A stretch of 49,240 bases of DNA, from positions 1 through 49,240 of the forward strand of contig NZ_JAEMNU010000087.1 in the NCBI RefSeq assembly GCF_016461825.1. Direction: 5' to 3'. Every line of letters starts with the position of its first letter. Position 1 is the stretch's first letter. This document shows, piece by piece, positions 1 through 9,117 of the stretch. The stretch is from Rugamonas violacea. Its GTDB lineage: Bacteria; Pseudomonadota; Gammaproteobacteria; Burkholderiales; Burkholderiaceae_D. The position numbers and the translations under genes were made by a program. The notes under the pieces are model-generated. The model searched no databases and was not told the origin of the DNA. It worked only from the letters and a program-made list of their open reading frames with translations.

Positions 1-128
1 CCCCCCCCGCGCCCGCGCGCCGCCCGCAGCACGTAGAAGAACAGTCCCAGGCACAAGGCCAGCAACAGCACCAGCAGCACGCCGGCCACCAGCAATGCGC
101 TGCCGTCCTTGGCGCCGGCCGCCATCAT
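1..128 (-). CDS. N-terminus of a membrane protein following tssL (partial; possibly TssM or another T6SS protein)
   Basis: Only the first ~42 codons lie in the window. The reading frame starts at an ATG at 128 (a second ATG is at 125) that overlaps the tssL stop codon (ATGA), which indicates translational coupling. The visible peptide has a short hydrophilic start (MMAAGAKDGS), then one strong hydrophobic segment of about 20 residues rich in Leu and Val, ending in an Arg-rich cytoplasmic-type flank (RAARGRG). In T6SS operons the gene after tssL is often tssM, which also begins with membrane helices, but the visible part has no TssM-specific motif. The identity is a guess from context; the existence of a coupled membrane-protein gene is well supported. 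Confidence 0.5.
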   Translation of the reverse strand, partial: MMAAGAKDGSALLVAGVLLVLLLALCLGLFFYVLRAARGRGG

Positions 129-919
129 GGCGCGCTCCGTGGCGCCACCGAGCGCTCGAAATGGTCGCTCAGCGGCGCCGTGCCCGAATGCCAGATCCAC
201 TGCGACGCCAGCAGCAGCGCCAACGCCAACAGCACAAACACATACATCCAGCGGCGCGGACTGGGCAGGCGTTGCAAGGGCGCGTCGCTGGTGGTGTGGG
301 CGTAAGCCTGCGGCATCAAGCGCCGCCCCAGGTCGTGGAAATCCTCCTCGCGGCCGGGCAGCATGGCCTCGTCCGGCGGACCGCCGGCGATGAAACGGTA
401 CAGGTCGAGGCGCCACTTCTGCAGCACCTCCTGCGGCCGGTCGCCGCCCCGGTAGCGCCCCTGGAAGCCCATGGACAGGGCCAGCAGGTATTGCTGCGCC
501 ATGTCGCGCCGGGCCGGCTGGGCCTCGCGCAACAGCCGCTCGATGCGGTCGAAGACGCGCTCGCCGGCGCTGCGCGTGCCGAACAACTGCTGCTCCAGCG
601 GGCAGGCGACCCACTCGTCGCGCAGCGGCCAGTCGGTCAGGCCGATCAGCACCTCGTCGGCCAGCGCCACCTTCAGATAGCGCGCCTCCAGCTCGTACTC
701 CTGCACGAAGCGGCCGCCCTGGCCGACCGCCTGCGCGCTCTGCCAGTCCAGCTGGCCGCGCAGCAAATCGCTCAACTTGGCCAGCGCCAGGCCCTGGCCG
801 CCCGGCTCGACCTGCTGCGACAACTGCCGGCGCAACGCCACCAGCTCGGTGTGGAAGGCCAGCAGCTGCTCGCTGAGCAGGCTCTCGCTGGGCGCCATGA
901 AGGTATCGGCGGCCATCAT
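125..919 (-). CDS. tssL: T6SS inner-membrane protein TssL (DotU/IcmH family)
   Basis: TssL is part of the TssJLM membrane complex that anchors the type VI baseplate to the inner membrane. The 264-residue protein has the family layout: a cytoplasmic helical domain (residues ~10-205, with YELEARYLKVALADEVL and the QYLLALSMGFQGRYRG block typical of DotU), then a single C-terminal membrane helix (~225-243) and a short periplasmic tail. It has no OmpA-like peptidoglycan-binding extension, so another protein must anchor the complex to the wall. The ATG at 919 overlaps the tssK stop as ATGA; a second Met follows immediately. The stop overlaps the next gene's start. Family assignment is confident from the motifs and from the tssJ-tssK-tssL order. 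Confidence 0.9.
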   Translation of the reverse strand: MMAADTFMAPSESLLSEQLLAFHTELVALRRQLSQQVEPGGQGLALAKLSDLLRGQLDWQSAQAVGQGGRFVQEYELEARYLKVALADEVLIGLTDWPLRDEWVACPLEQQLFGTRSAGERVFDRIERLLREAQPARRDMAQQYLLALSMGFQGRYRGGDRPQEVLQKWRLDLYRFIAGGPPDEAMLPGREEDFHDLGRRLMPQAYAHTTSDAPLQRLPSPRRWMYVFVLLALALLLASQWIWHSGTAPLSDHFERSVAPRSAP

Positions 920-2412
920 GTCCGGCCGACAGCGATGGCGCCGGCGCCGCCATCCTCGCGCGCCACCAGCAGCATGATTTCGCTCGGCCCCGACTCGACC
1001 GGCCCCTGCAGCACCAGCGCCTGGCCGGCCTGCACCAGCTCGGGATCGATCTGCAGGGCCAGCAGGCAGCTGTTCGACGAACGCAGCCCCTGCGCCTCGA
1101 TGCTGGCCTGCGGCGGCGGCACGATGCCGCCCTCCTCGACCAGCGCGTGCAGCAGGCCGTCGTCGGCCACGCGGTAACGCCGGGTGCCCAGGCCGCGCCG
1201 TTCGCGCACGCCGCGCAATGGCTGCGCCGAGGCGATCACCGCCGAGGCCAGCCAGCGCTGCGCCTGCGCCCCGCTCAGGCCGCGCAGACGCACCAGCAGC
1301 ACCGGCGCCGTCGCCTCGCCGCCGCTCAGCGGCGTGCTGGGCCAGCCCTCCAGCTCGGCCACGCCCAACGGCCGGCGGAAAGACTCGCCGTCGTGCTGGA
1401 ACAGCAGCGTGCTGTAACGCTGCGCCAGCAGGTCGAGCAGGCCGCCGATCTGCCGCAGCAGCTCGACGAAGGTGGTTTCGGGATCGTCGTGGCGATAGTC
1501 GGCCAGGTCCTGCGAGGCCTGGTTCAACTCGCCCGTCTCGTCGAGTTCCTCGAGCTCGCGCAGCATGCTCAGCGGACCGAGCATGCCGCCCAGGGTCAGA
1601 TACAACTGGGCCGGCGCCACCACGCCCAGCCCCAGCACGGCGCGCAGCTGGGCCAGCGCGGTGCTGACGTTGCGCAGCCGTTCGCGCCGCTCGATCCGCT
1701 CGTCGTTCTGGCCGGCGGTCTCGCGCACCATCGCCACCAGCCGGCTCTCGGTGCCGGCCAGCCGCTCGCGCAGCGCCTCGGCGCGCGCGCGCAGCGATTC
1801 GTGGCCGTCCGGCGGCGCCACCGCGATGTCGAGCAGCGGCGGGATGAACGGCGCCACCTTCAGTTGCTGGCTCTCGCAGATCAAATGGGCCAGCGGCAAA
1901 TAGACTTCCTGGCCGGGCCGCAGCTCGCTCTCCAGCGCCAGTTGCACGAACGGCGCGACGAACTGCGCGGCCGGCTCGTCGCGGCCGCTGCCCGGCGCCG
2001 GCTGGTCGACGGCCTCGCCCAGCACCACGCACACCACATGGCGCGCCACGCTGCCCTCGCGCAGCGCGCGCAACTGCTCGGCGCCGACGTTCAGGGTCAG
2101 CGCCGTCTGGCCGCTGGCCGGCACGCCGCGCGCCCCCTCCGGCGCCTTGCTGCGATAGCTGACCAGGCGGCCGTCCGGCATGATCGCCTCCAGCTGCAGC
2201 ACCGTCAGCGTGCCCTCGGCAATGCGGTCGCGCTTGAGCTTGAGGCTGCGCACGCCCCAGGCGTAGGGCGCGGCGGCGCGCACATGGTAGGCCACCAGCT
2301 CCTCGTGGCGCTGCGCCAGCTTCTCGAAATGCACCGGTGCCAGCAACAAGCCGTCGTGCCATTTAATGGCATCGATCGGGATCGACACAGCCTCGTTGGT
2401 ACTCAATTTCAT
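916..2412 (-). CDS. tssK: T6SS baseplate protein TssK
   Basis: TssK connects the T6SS baseplate to the TssJLM membrane complex. This 498-residue protein is longer than the usual ~445 residues but keeps the diagnostic N-terminal block (residues ~15-55: IKWHDGLLLAPVHFEKLAQRHEE, then AAPYAWGVRSLKL) and the family pattern PFIPPLLDI near residue 200. The start is the ATG at 2412, 84 bp after tssJ ends. The stop overlaps tssL by 4 bp, so the three genes form one operon. Residues ~380-498 look like the C-terminal domain that binds TssL/TssM. No sheath, Hcp, ClpV or VgrG of the T6SS is in the window, so the rest of the locus must lie beyond the left edge or elsewhere. Confidence 0.9.
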   Translation of the reverse strand: MKLSTNEAVSIPIDAIKWHDGLLLAPVHFEKLAQRHEELVAYHVRAAAPYAWGVRSLKLKRDRIAEGTLTVLQLEAIMPDGRLVSYRSKAPEGARGVPASGQTALTLNVGAEQLRALREGSVARHVVCVVLGEAVDQPAPGSGRDEPAAQFVAPFVQLALESELRPGQEVYLPLAHLICESQQLKVAPFIPPLLDIAVAPPDGHESLRARAEALRERLAGTESRLVAMVRETAGQNDERIERRERLRNVSTALAQLRAVLGLGVVAPAQLYLTLGGMLGPLSMLRELEELDETGELNQASQDLADYRHDDPETTFVELLRQIGGLLDLLAQRYSTLLFQHDGESFRRPLGVAELEGWPSTPLSGGEATAPVLLVRLRGLSGAQAQRWLASAVIASAQPLRGVRERRGLGTRRYRVADDGLLHALVEEGGIVPPPQASIEAQGLRSSNSCLLALQIDPELVQAGQALVLQGPVESGPSEIMLLVAREDGGAGAIAVGRT

Positions 2413-2496
2413 GGATTCCCGTCCTGCCGAAGTAAGCCTGGGTGATGCGGAGATGTGCTTGTCGTGGCGCCGATCGGCGCCGCCTGCGCGCCCCGC

Positions 2497-3090
2497 TCAG
2501 CTGTCGCAGCGCATCGGCGGCGGCGGCTGCGGCGCCGCCGCCTTCTTGTCGCGCGGCGTCAGGCTCCAGCCGGTGCGGGCGAAGTTGATCGCGCCGCCCT
2601 CGCCCCAGGCCTCGATACGGCCGCGCCGCTCGCCGTCGGCCAGGTCGGCGAAGACGAACACGGCGTAGGCGCGCTGGCCCTCGAACAGGCGCTGCGGCAG
2701 GCCCAGCTCCTGGCCCGGCGTGACCTCGCAGTGGTAGACCCGCAGCGTCTGCGGATAACTGGCGGCCAGGTCGGCGGCGGCGCCGAACCATTTTTCGGCC
2801 GGATTCATCAGGCGCTGTTCGAGCGCCGGATCGGACACCAGGGCCAGCTCGAACACCACCGCGCTGTTGCGGTTGGCGTCGGGCGCGGCCAGCACGCGCA
2901 CGTCGCCCAGCTTGAGTTTGGGCGCGCCGGGACTGAGGACGCTACAGGCGGACAGGGACAGGGACAGGGACAGGGAAAGGCACAGGACCAGTACCGGGAG
3001 TGGCGGCGCGGCCAGCAGGTGGAGGGCGCGCGGACGGGGCCGGTTGGCGGCGCCGGACAAGCTCGAAAGTGACAGCGAAACAGGATGCAT
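2497..3090 (-). CDS. tssJ: T6SS outer-membrane lipoprotein TssJ
   Basis: TssJ is the outer-membrane lipoprotein of the T6SS membrane complex. The 197-residue product from the ATG at 3090 has a long N-terminal export region that ends in a run of Leu-Ser dipeptides and a lipobox (LSAC, predicted lipidated Cys near residue 49). A beta-rich domain follows, with the family-like NRNSAVVFELALVSD and the FARTGWSLTP ending. The frame stays open upstream to a TTG at 3126, but ATG 3090 removes only residues before the signal sequence and is preferred, even though no strong ribosome site is visible. The C-terminus carries a Pro-rich tail. It is first in the visible operon, followed by tssK. Confidence 0.85.
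   Translation of the reverse strand: MHPVSLSLSSLSGAANRPRPRALHLLAAPPLPVLVLCLSLSLSLSLSACSVLSPGAPKLKLGDVRVLAAPDANRNSAVVFELALVSDPALEQRLMNPAEKWFGAAADLAASYPQTLRVYHCEVTPGQELGLPQRLFEGQRAYAVFVFADLADGERRGRIEAWGEGGAINFARTGWSLTPRDKKAAAPQPPPPMRCDS
2951..2980. repeat. Hexanucleotide tandem repeat in the tssJ signal sequence
   Basis: Four exact copies of GACAGG (2951-2974) are followed by a fifth variant copy, GAAAGG. On the coding strand they encode alternating Leu-Ser immediately before the lipobox. Copy-number change would stay in frame and alter only the hydrophobic core length of the signal peptide. Confidence 0.9.
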
Positions 3091-3296
3091 GGAGGCTGAC
3101 CTGGTGACGGACTGACAAAGCGGCAACGCCGAATAATTGCACTGTTGAAAATGCTGTTATTTGTATTGTGCTTGAGATTGAGATTCAGATTCTCGCCAAA
3201 TGTAACATTCGCACAATAATTTTTCGACAACAGACTCAGCAGTACAAACGGCCGCCGGCCACTATCAATTCGCTATCGATTTTGCTCTCGAATTGG

Positions 3297-3872
3297 CTAT
3301 TTGACGCGCTGTTTTTCCAGCTTGCGCGCCAAGGTGCGGCGGTGCAGGCCGAGCCGCCGCGCCGCCTCGGAGATGTTGAAGTCGGTCTCGGCCAGCACGG
3401 CGTGGATGCGCTCCCACTCCAGCGTCTTGATCGAGGTCGAGCGGTTGGTCATCTCCAGCTCGACGGCGCCGGCGATGTGGCCGAAGGCGGCCTCGATGTC
3501 GTCGGTGTTGGACGGCTTGGCCAGGTATTGGCAGGCGCCCAGCTTGATCGCCTCGACCGCCGTGTTGATGCTGGCGAAGCCGGTCAGCACCACGATCAGC
3601 ATCGCCGCGTCGTGCTGGTGCAACATCTGCACGCAGGCCAGGCCGGACGAGGTGCCTTTCAATTTGAGATCGACCACGGCGTAGCCGGGACAATGGTCGA
3701 CCAGCACGGCGCTGGCCTCGTCGACATTGGCCGCCAGCAACACCTTGTAGCCGCGCCGTTCGAACGAGCGGCCCAAGGTGCGGGCGAAGGCCTCGTCGTC
3801 CTCGACCAGCAGCAGGACGCGCTGGCCGACCGGCTCGGCCTGCGGCTCGTGTTGCTCAAATGCTTCACTCAT
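3297..3872 (-). CDS. regA: RegA/PrrA/ActR-type redox response regulator
   Basis: This is a DNA-binding response regulator of the RegA/PrrA/RoxR family, which controls respiratory oxidases and other redox genes. The 191-residue protein has a receiver domain (~17-130) with an acidic pocket at D25/D26, the phosphorylation site D68 (in VVDLKLK), T97 and K119, and then a Fis-type helix-turn-helix (~150-188, ISEAARRLGLHRRTLARKLEK) that matches the near-invariant RegA recognition helix. The start ATG at 3872 overlaps the end of the kinase gene by 8 bp, so kinase and regulator are translationally coupled. It is the last gene of the cyo-SURF1-regBA operon. The symbol follows the family; in relatives the same gene is also called prrA, actR or roxR. 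Confidence 0.9.
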   Translation of the reverse strand: MSEAFEQHEPQAEPVGQRVLLLVEDDEAFARTLGRSFERRGYKVLLAANVDEASAVLVDHCPGYAVVDLKLKGTSSGLACVQMLHQHDAAMLIVVLTGFASINTAVEAIKLGACQYLAKPSNTDDIEAAFGHIAGAVELEMTNRSTSIKTLEWERIHAVLAETDFNISEAARRLGLHRRTLARKLEKQRVK

Positions 3873-5214
3873 CGGCGGTTTCCTCCTCGGCCGGCAGCGC
3901 GATGGCGGCCAACGGCAGGCTCAGCTGCACCGCCGCGCCGCCCTCGGCGCGGTTGCGCGCCGTCACCGTGCCGCCCAGGGTGCGCGCCACGTTGACCACC
4001 AGGAACAGGCCGAGGCCGCCGCCGGGGCGCCCCTTGGTCGACTGGTAGGGCTTGCCCAACTGCGCCAGCATGCCGGGCGCGAAGCCGGGGCCGGCGTCGC
4101 TGACCAGCACATTCAGGGTGTCGCCGTCGCGCCCCACCTCCAGGCTCAGCCATTGCGGCGAGGCCTCCAGCGCGTTGTCCAGCAGGTTGCCGATGGTTTG
4201 CTTGAGGGCCGAGTCGAACACCACCGGCAGGTCGTGGACGATGCGGTTCTGGTAGGCGAAGGTTTGCACCGGACGGTTGGCCAGCCACTCGGCCGCCAAT
4301 TCGTCGAGGAAATGCTTGATCGTGGTCTTGGCCGAGAACTCGCCGCGCGCTTCGCCGGCCGACAACAAAATCCCGCTGACGATGGATTTGCAGCGCAACA
4401 GTTGGGTCTGCATCTCGCCGATCTCCTCGATCAGCTCGGCGTTCTTGCCGAACTCGGGCATGCGCTTCCAGTCGCCCAGGATCACCGACAAGGTGGCCAG
4501 CGGCGTGCCCAGCTCGTGCGCGGCGCCCGAGGCCAGCAGGCCCATGCGGACGATGTGCTCCTCCTCGGCGGCGCGCTGGCGCAGGTCGGCCAGCTGGGCG
4601 TCGCCGGCGCGCAGATTGCGCATGATGCGGGTGATGAAGACCACCAGCAGCGCGGCGATCAGGGCGAAGCACAGCAGCATGCCCTGCACATACAGGCTGC
4701 CGATGCCACGGGCGTGGTCCAGCGGCAGCGCCAACGGTTTGGCGAACAGCGCCAGTCCGTCCAGGCAGCTGATGGTGATGGCGACGATGGTCCAGGTCGA
4801 CCAGGCCTCCAGCAGCACGGCGCTGAGGATCACCTGCAGCAGGTAGACGAAGGCGAAGGGATTGGTGGTGCCGCCGCTCAGGTAGAGCTGGGCGGTCAGG
4901 CTGGCGACGTCGACCAGCAGCGCCAGGAACAGCTCGCCGTTGGTGACCTCGCGGTGTTCGTGCCAGCGCAGCTGGCTGGCGATGTTGAAGGCGATCAGGC
5001 AGGCCAGCACTTCGAGCATCGGCACGGTCGGCAGCTTGACGTCGAAGCCGAGGATGACGGTGCCGATGGCGATGATCTGGCCGACCACGGCGATCCAGCG
5101 CAGCTGGATCAACTGGGCCATGTTCTTGTGGCCGGCCGCGTATTCGACGCTGGCGGCGGCCTTGGTTTGCGTGATGCCCGTCTGTTGTTTTGTTGCTTCC
5201 ATTTTCACCGGCAT
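3865..5214 (-). CDS. regB: RegB/PrrB/RoxS-type redox sensor histidine kinase
   Basis: This is the membrane sensor kinase partner of the regulator just downstream. Numbering here counts from the GTG codon at 5220. The N-terminal half (~35-200) carries about six hydrophobic segments with the conserved GGTTNPF motif (residues 116-122), which in RegB binds quinone. The H-box is SGAAHELGTPLATL (His235). C277 in LLRCKSIVSG matches the RegB redox-box cysteine. N- and G-boxes follow (NLLDNALEAS; DAGPGF; GGGLGLFLV). Starts are possible at GTG 5220, ATG 5214 and ATG 5202; 5214 is used here without a decisive ribosome site. The gene begins ~19 bp after the SURF1 stop. The motif set makes ubiquinone- and thiol-based redox sensing very likely. 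Confidence 0.9.
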   Translation of the reverse strand: MPVKMEATKQQTGITQTKAAASVEYAAGHKNMAQLIQLRWIAVVGQIIAIGTVILGFDVKLPTVPMLEVLACLIAFNIASQLRWHEHREVTNGELFLALLVDVASLTAQLYLSGGTTNPFAFVYLLQVILSAVLLEAWSTWTIVAITISCLDGLALFAKPLALPLDHARGIGSLYVQGMLLCFALIAALLVVFITRIMRNLRAGDAQLADLRQRAAEEEHIVRMGLLASGAAHELGTPLATLSVILGDWKRMPEFGKNAELIEEIGEMQTQLLRCKSIVSGILLSAGEARGEFSAKTTIKHFLDELAAEWLANRPVQTFAYQNRIVHDLPVVFDSALKQTIGNLLDNALEASPQWLSLEVGRDGDTLNVLVSDAGPGFAPGMLAQLGKPYQSTKGRPGGGLGLFLVVNVARTLGGTVTARNRAEGGAAVQLSLPLAAIALPAEEETADE

Positions 5215-5233
5215 GTACACTTTTTACAATGAA

Positions 5234-6100
5234 TCAGTCGCGCCGTCGCTGCGCGCCGCGTTCTTGCCCGCCGCCGCGCAGCAACCACCACAGCATCGCC
5301 GCCGCCATCGAGGCCAGCGCGAACCAGGTCAGCGCGTAGACCAGATGACTGTTCGGGAAGGCGATCACCGTCAGGCCGCCGACCGGACGCTGGCCGTCGG
5401 CTGGGTTCACCGGTTCCTGGCCGGGGTCGGCGTCGATGAAGTACGGCGCCATCGGCCGCAGTCCCCGCGCGGCGCCGATCGCCCGCACATCGCGCGAGTA
5501 CCAGCGCTGCTTGGACGGATCGTTTTTGCGCAGGAAACCACCGCCGGGCTCGCTGATGCGCAGCAAGCCCGTCATGGTAACACGGGGCGATGAAGCGGGT
5601 TGGCAGCCAGCGGCGGCGGCGGGCGCGGCCGCGCTCATGCCGGCGCTGTCGGCTGCGGCGCCGGCGGCGCCAGTGGCTGCGGCCGCAGCCGGCGCGGCCG
5701 CTTCGACGAAGCCACGGTTGACCAACACTACCGTGCCGTCGTCGCGGCACAGCGGCGTCAGCAGCCAGTGGCCGCTGCCCAGCGCGGTGACGGCCTGGCT
5801 GCGCACGCTGGCCTCAAAAAGCAAAATACCGGTCACGCTAACGTGCCGGTATTCGTCTGTCGCCGTGCTGACGCCGTCCCAGCGCGCCGCGCCGGGCGCC
5901 GGGCCGGGCGCGGCGTGGACGCGCTGCTCGACGCGCTCGATCAGCGCCCGCTTCCAGAACAGGCGCTGCACCTGCCAGCCGCCGAGCGCGAGGAAAGCCG
6001 CGATCAGCAGCACGGCGCCGACCAGCAGCGCCAGCCGCAACGCGCCGGAACGGGGCGCGACGGACGCGCCCCCCTCTGCTACGTGCGGCTGCTTCGTCAT
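5234..6100 (-). CDS. SURF1-family oxidase assembly protein
   Basis: SURF1 proteins assist insertion of heme into subunit I of heme-copper oxidases. The 288-residue protein has an N-terminal membrane helix (~22-43) directly followed by the family signature GGWQVQRLFWK. A periplasmic domain follows with GHWLLTPLCRDDGTVVLVNRGFV, and a second membrane helix lies near the C-terminus (~250-272, NSHLVYALTWFALASMAAA), followed by an Arg-rich tail. An Ala-rich insert (~165-200) interrupts the periplasmic domain and makes the protein longer than the usual ~240 residues. Its ATG overlaps the cyoD stop (ATGA). Its position right after cyoD suggests it serves this quinol oxidase rather than a cytochrome c oxidase. 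Confidence 0.88.
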   Translation of the reverse strand: MTKQPHVAEGGASVAPRSGALRLALLVGAVLLIAAFLALGGWQVQRLFWKRALIERVEQRVHAAPGPAPGAARWDGVSTATDEYRHVSVTGILLFEASVRSQAVTALGSGHWLLTPLCRDDGTVVLVNRGFVEAAAPAAAAATGAAGAAADSAGMSAAAPAAAAGCQPASSPRVTMTGLLRISEPGGGFLRKNDPSKQRWYSRDVRAIGAARGLRPMAPYFIDADPGQEPVNPADGQRPVGGLTVIAFPNSHLVYALTWFALASMAAAMLWWLLRGGGQERGAQRRRD

Positions 6101-6486
6101 GGCATGTTGCGCATGTCGTGATCCATCATGCCCGGCATCATGTTGTGGTTCAGGTGGTACATGACCCAGATCGAACCGGCCATCATAATCACCAGCACCA
6201 TCACCGTGAACAGCAGGGCCAGCATCGACCAGCCGCCTTCGGCCTTGGCGTTCATGTGCAGGAAGTAGATCATGTGCACCACCACCTGCACGGCGGCGAA
6301 GCCGAGCAGCACCAGGCCCATGGTGCTCGACTTGTCGATCACCTTGGCCATCACCAGCCAGAACGGGATGGCGGTCAGGAGCACCGACAGCAGGAAACCG
6401 ATGGCGTAGCTTTTCAGGCTGCCGTGGTCGGCGTGGTCGTCGTGACCATGGCCGTGGCCGTGGTCGTCGTTGTGATGCTCACTCAT
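6097..6486 (-). CDS. cyoD: Cytochrome bo-type ubiquinol oxidase subunit IV (CyoD)
   Basis: This is the small fourth subunit of the proton-pumping ubiquinol oxidase. The 129-residue protein has three membrane helices with family motifs [27 protein letters not shown] and [10 protein letters not shown]. The start is the ATG at 6486, which overlaps the cyoC stop (ATGA). Two terminal features stand out: a His/Asp-rich N-terminus (about ten His in the first 22 residues) and a Met/His-rich C-terminal tail ([14 protein letters not shown]), both longer than I recall for E. coli CyoD. They could bind copper or other metals; this is inference. Confidence 0.93.
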   Translation of the reverse strand: MSEHHNDDHGHGHGHDDHADHGSLKSYAIGFLLSVLLTAIPFWLVMAKVIDKSSTMGLVLLGFAAVQVVVHMIYFLHMNAKAEGGWSMLALLFTVMVLVIMMAGSIWVMYHLNHNMMPGMMDHDMRNMP

Positions 6487-7118
6487 GGCAGCACTCCCAT
6501 CAGGTAGACAAAGGTGAAGACGCCGATCCAGATCACGTCCAGGAAGTGCCAGAACATCGACAGGCACATCATGCGGCGCCGGTTTTCCAGCGTCAGGCCG
6601 TGACGGCCCAGCTGGAACATCAGGGTGACCAGCCAGACGATGCCGAAGGTGACGTGCAGGCCGTGGGTGCCGACCAGCGCGAAGAACGCGGTCAGGAAGC
6701 CACTGCGCTGCGGACCGGCGCCTTCATGGATCAGGTGGAGGAACTCGTACATTTCCAGCGACAGGAAGGCGGCGCCGAACAGGCCGGTGACGCCCAGCCA
6801 GATCAGCGCGGCGCGCAGGCGCTTGCGCTGCGCTTCGAGCATGGCGAAGCCGTAGGTGATCGACGACAGCAGCAGGAAGGCCGTGTTGAGGGCCACCAGC
6901 GGCAGGTCGAACAGCTCGGCGCCCGAGGGACCGCCGGCGTAGTTGCGACCCAGTACGGCATAGGTCGCGAACAGGCAGGCGAAGATCAGGCAATCGCTCA
7001 TCAGGTAGATCCAGAAACCCAGCAGGGTGCCGTTTTCCGGATGGTGCTCGCGCACGAAGAAGCGCGCGCTAGGGTCGGCGCCGAGGGCGCCGGAGTTGCT
7101 TACTTTGATATCAGACAT
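6483..7118 (-). CDS. cyoC: Cytochrome bo-type ubiquinol oxidase subunit III (CyoC)
   Basis: Subunit III of the heme-copper quinol oxidase, 211 residues with five predicted membrane helices. Family motifs are [24 protein letters not shown] near the N-terminus, [17 protein letters not shown], and the C-terminal [21 protein letters not shown]. The frame is open further upstream, but the ATG at 7118 gives the expected N-terminus (MSDIKVSN) and overlaps the end of cyoB by 8 bp. It stabilises the oxidase core and is not catalytic. Confidence 0.95.
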   Translation of the reverse strand: MSDIKVSNSGALGADPSARFFVREHHPENGTLLGFWIYLMSDCLIFACLFATYAVLGRNYAGGPSGAELFDLPLVALNTAFLLLSSITYGFAMLEAQRKRLRAALIWLGVTGLFGAAFLSLEMYEFLHLIHEGAGPQRSGFLTAFFALVGTHGLHVTFGIVWLVTLMFQLGRHGLTLENRRRMMCLSMFWHFLDVIWIGVFTFVYLMGVLP

Positions 7119-9117
7119 GGCTTTCCAACAAGCGGGTGCGGGCATTTTCGGTGCGGACAACTTCGTCGACCGGAATGTAGTAATCGCGTTTGTAGTTAAA
7201 GGTATGCACAATGATCGTCGCCAGGGTCACCACGAAACCGAGCACGGCGACCAGCCACATTTGCCAGATCAGGGCGAAGCCGACCAGCGCGCTCAGGCCC
7301 GAGATGACGAAACCGGCCCAGGTGTTCTTCGGCATGTGGATCGCGACGAAGTCCTTCAGCGGACGCTGGTAGCCGTTCTTCTTCATGTCGGCGTAGCTGT
7401 CGTTGTCGTGCACTTGCGGCGTGAAGGCGAAGTTGTAGTCCGGCGGCGGCGACGAGGTCGACCACTCCAGGGTACGGCCGTCCCACGGGTCGCCGGTGAA
7501 GTCGCGCAGCTGTTCGCGGCGCAGGTAGCTGACGAAGAACTGCACCAGCATGGCGGCGATACCCAGCGCGATCAGCACGGCGCCGAAGGCGGCGATCTGG
7601 AACCAGATCTGCAGCGACGGGTCTTCGAAGTGGCTCATGCGGCGGGTCACGCCCATCAGGCCCAGCACGTACAGCGGCATGAAGGCGAAGTAGAAACCGA
7701 TCACCCACAGCCAGAACGACCATTTGCCCCAGTAGCTGTCGAGCTTGTAGCCGAAGGCTTTCGGGAACCAGTAGTTGATGCCGGCGAACAGGCCGAACAG
7801 CACGCCGCCGATGATGACGTTGTGGAAGTGGGCGATCAGGAACAGGCTGTTGTGCAGCACGAAGTCGGCCGGCGGCACGGCCAGCAGCACGCCGGTCATG
7901 CCACCGATGACGAAGGTGATCATGAAGGCGATCGACCACATCATCGGCAGCTCGAAGCGGATGCGGCCGCGGTACATGGTGAACAACCAGTTGAAGATCT
8001 TGGCGCCGGTCGGGATCGAGATGATCATCGTCGTGATGCCGAAGAAGGAGTTGACGCTGGCGCCGGAACCCATGGTGAAGAAGTGGTGCAACCAGACCAG
8101 GTAGGACAGGATGGTGATGACCACGGTGGCGTAGACCATCGAGGTGTAACCGAACAGACGCTTGCTGGAGAAGGTCGAGACGACTTCCGAGAAGATGCCG
8201 AACACCGGCAGCACCAGGATGTAGACCTCGGGGTGGCCCCAGATCCAGATCAGGTTCACATACATCATGGCGTTGCCGCCCATGTCGTTGGTGAAGAAGT
8301 TGGTGCCGAACATGCGGTCGAGCGAGAGCATGCCCAGCACGGCGGTCAGCACCGGGAAGGCGGCGACGATCAGCACGTTGGTGCACAGCGAGGTCCAGGT
8401 GAAGACCGGCATTTTCATCAGGGTCATGCCCGGCGCGCGCATCTTGACGATGGTGACGATCAGGTTGACGCCGGACAGCAAGGTGCCGACCCCGGCGATC
8501 TGTAGCGACCAGATGTAGTAGTCCACCCCGACGTCGGGGCTGGCCAGGATGCCGGACAGCGGCGGATAGGCCAACCAGCCGGTGCGGGCGAATTCGCCGA
8601 CGAACAGCGAGGCCATCGTCAGCATCGCGCCGAAGGTGGTCATCCAGAAGCTGAAGTTGTTCAGGAACGGGAAGGCGACGTCGCGCGCGCCGATCTGCAG
8701 CGGCACCACGTAGTTCATGAAGCCGGTCACCAAGGGCATGGCGACGAAGAAGATCATGATCACGCCGTGGGCGGTGAAGACCTGGTCGTAGTGGTGCGGC
8801 GGCAGGAAGCCGGCCTGGTCGCCGAAGGCCAGCGCCTGTTGGGCGCGCATCATCAGCGCGTCGGTGAAGCCGCGCAGCAGCATCACCAGACCGAGGATCA
8901 TGTACATGATGCCGATCTTCTTGTGGTCGATGCTGGTGATCCAGTCGCGCCACAGGGTGCCCCAGACGCGGAAGTAGCTCATGGCGCCAACCAGCGCCAG
9001 GCCGCCGACGGCGACCATGCAGAAGGTCGCCAGCAGGATCGGTTCGTGGAACGGAATCGCATCCCAGCTCAACCGGCCGAAGATGAGCTTCGTCAAATTA
9101 ATTTCGTCGTGCATCAT
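7111..9117 (-). CDS. cyoB: Cytochrome bo-type ubiquinol oxidase subunit I (CyoB)
   Basis: This is the catalytic subunit carrying low-spin heme b and the heme o/CuB centre; it reduces O2 to water with quinol electrons and pumps protons. The 668-residue protein matches the family length (E. coli 663). Motifs: [12 protein letters not shown] at the N-terminus, [13 protein letters not shown] (heme ligand His), [15 protein letters not shown] (CuB His and the cross-linked Tyr), WLHHFFTMG (two CuB His) and [13 protein letters not shown] (heme ligands). The start is the first of two consecutive Met codons at 9117, overlapping cyoA by 20 bp. The extended C-terminus (~600-660, two further helices) is typical of CyoB. 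Confidence 0.97.
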   Translation of the reverse strand: MMHDEINLTKLIFGRLSWDAIPFHEPILLATFCMVAVGGLALVGAMSYFRVWGTLWRDWITSIDHKKIGIMYMILGLVMLLRGFTDALMMRAQQALAFGDQAGFLPPHHYDQVFTAHGVIMIFFVAMPLVTGFMNYVVPLQIGARDVAFPFLNNFSFWMTTFGAMLTMASLFVGEFARTGWLAYPPLSGILASPDVGVDYYIWSLQIAGVGTLLSGVNLIVTIVKMRAPGMTLMKMPVFTWTSLCTNVLIVAAFPVLTAVLGMLSLDRMFGTNFFTNDMGGNAMMYVNLIWIWGHPEVYILVLPVFGIFSEVVSTFSSKRLFGYTSMVYATVVITILSYLVWLHHFFTMGSGASVNSFFGITTMIISIPTGAKIFNWLFTMYRGRIRFELPMMWSIAFMITFVIGGMTGVLLAVPPADFVLHNSLFLIAHFHNVIIGGVLFGLFAGINYWFPKAFGYKLDSYWGKWSFWLWVIGFYFAFMPLYVLGLMGVTRRMSHFEDPSLQIWFQIAAFGAVLIALGIAAMLVQFFVSYLRREQLRDFTGDPWDGRTLEWSTSSPPPDYNFAFTPQVHDNDSYADMKKNGYQRPLKDFVAIHMPKNTWAGFVISGLSALVGFALIWQMWLVAVLGFVVTLATIIVHTFNYKRDYYIPVDEVVRTENARTRLLESHV

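Noticed and set aside
3778..5232. A 484-codon plus-strand open frame opposite the sensor kinase
   Set aside because: Gln/His/Gly/Ala-rich shadow of regB; no domain, ribosome site or homology pattern.
7027..8505. A 492-codon plus-strand open frame opposite cyoB
   Set aside because: Composition is His/Asp/Gln-rich antisense; cyoB is certain on the other strand.
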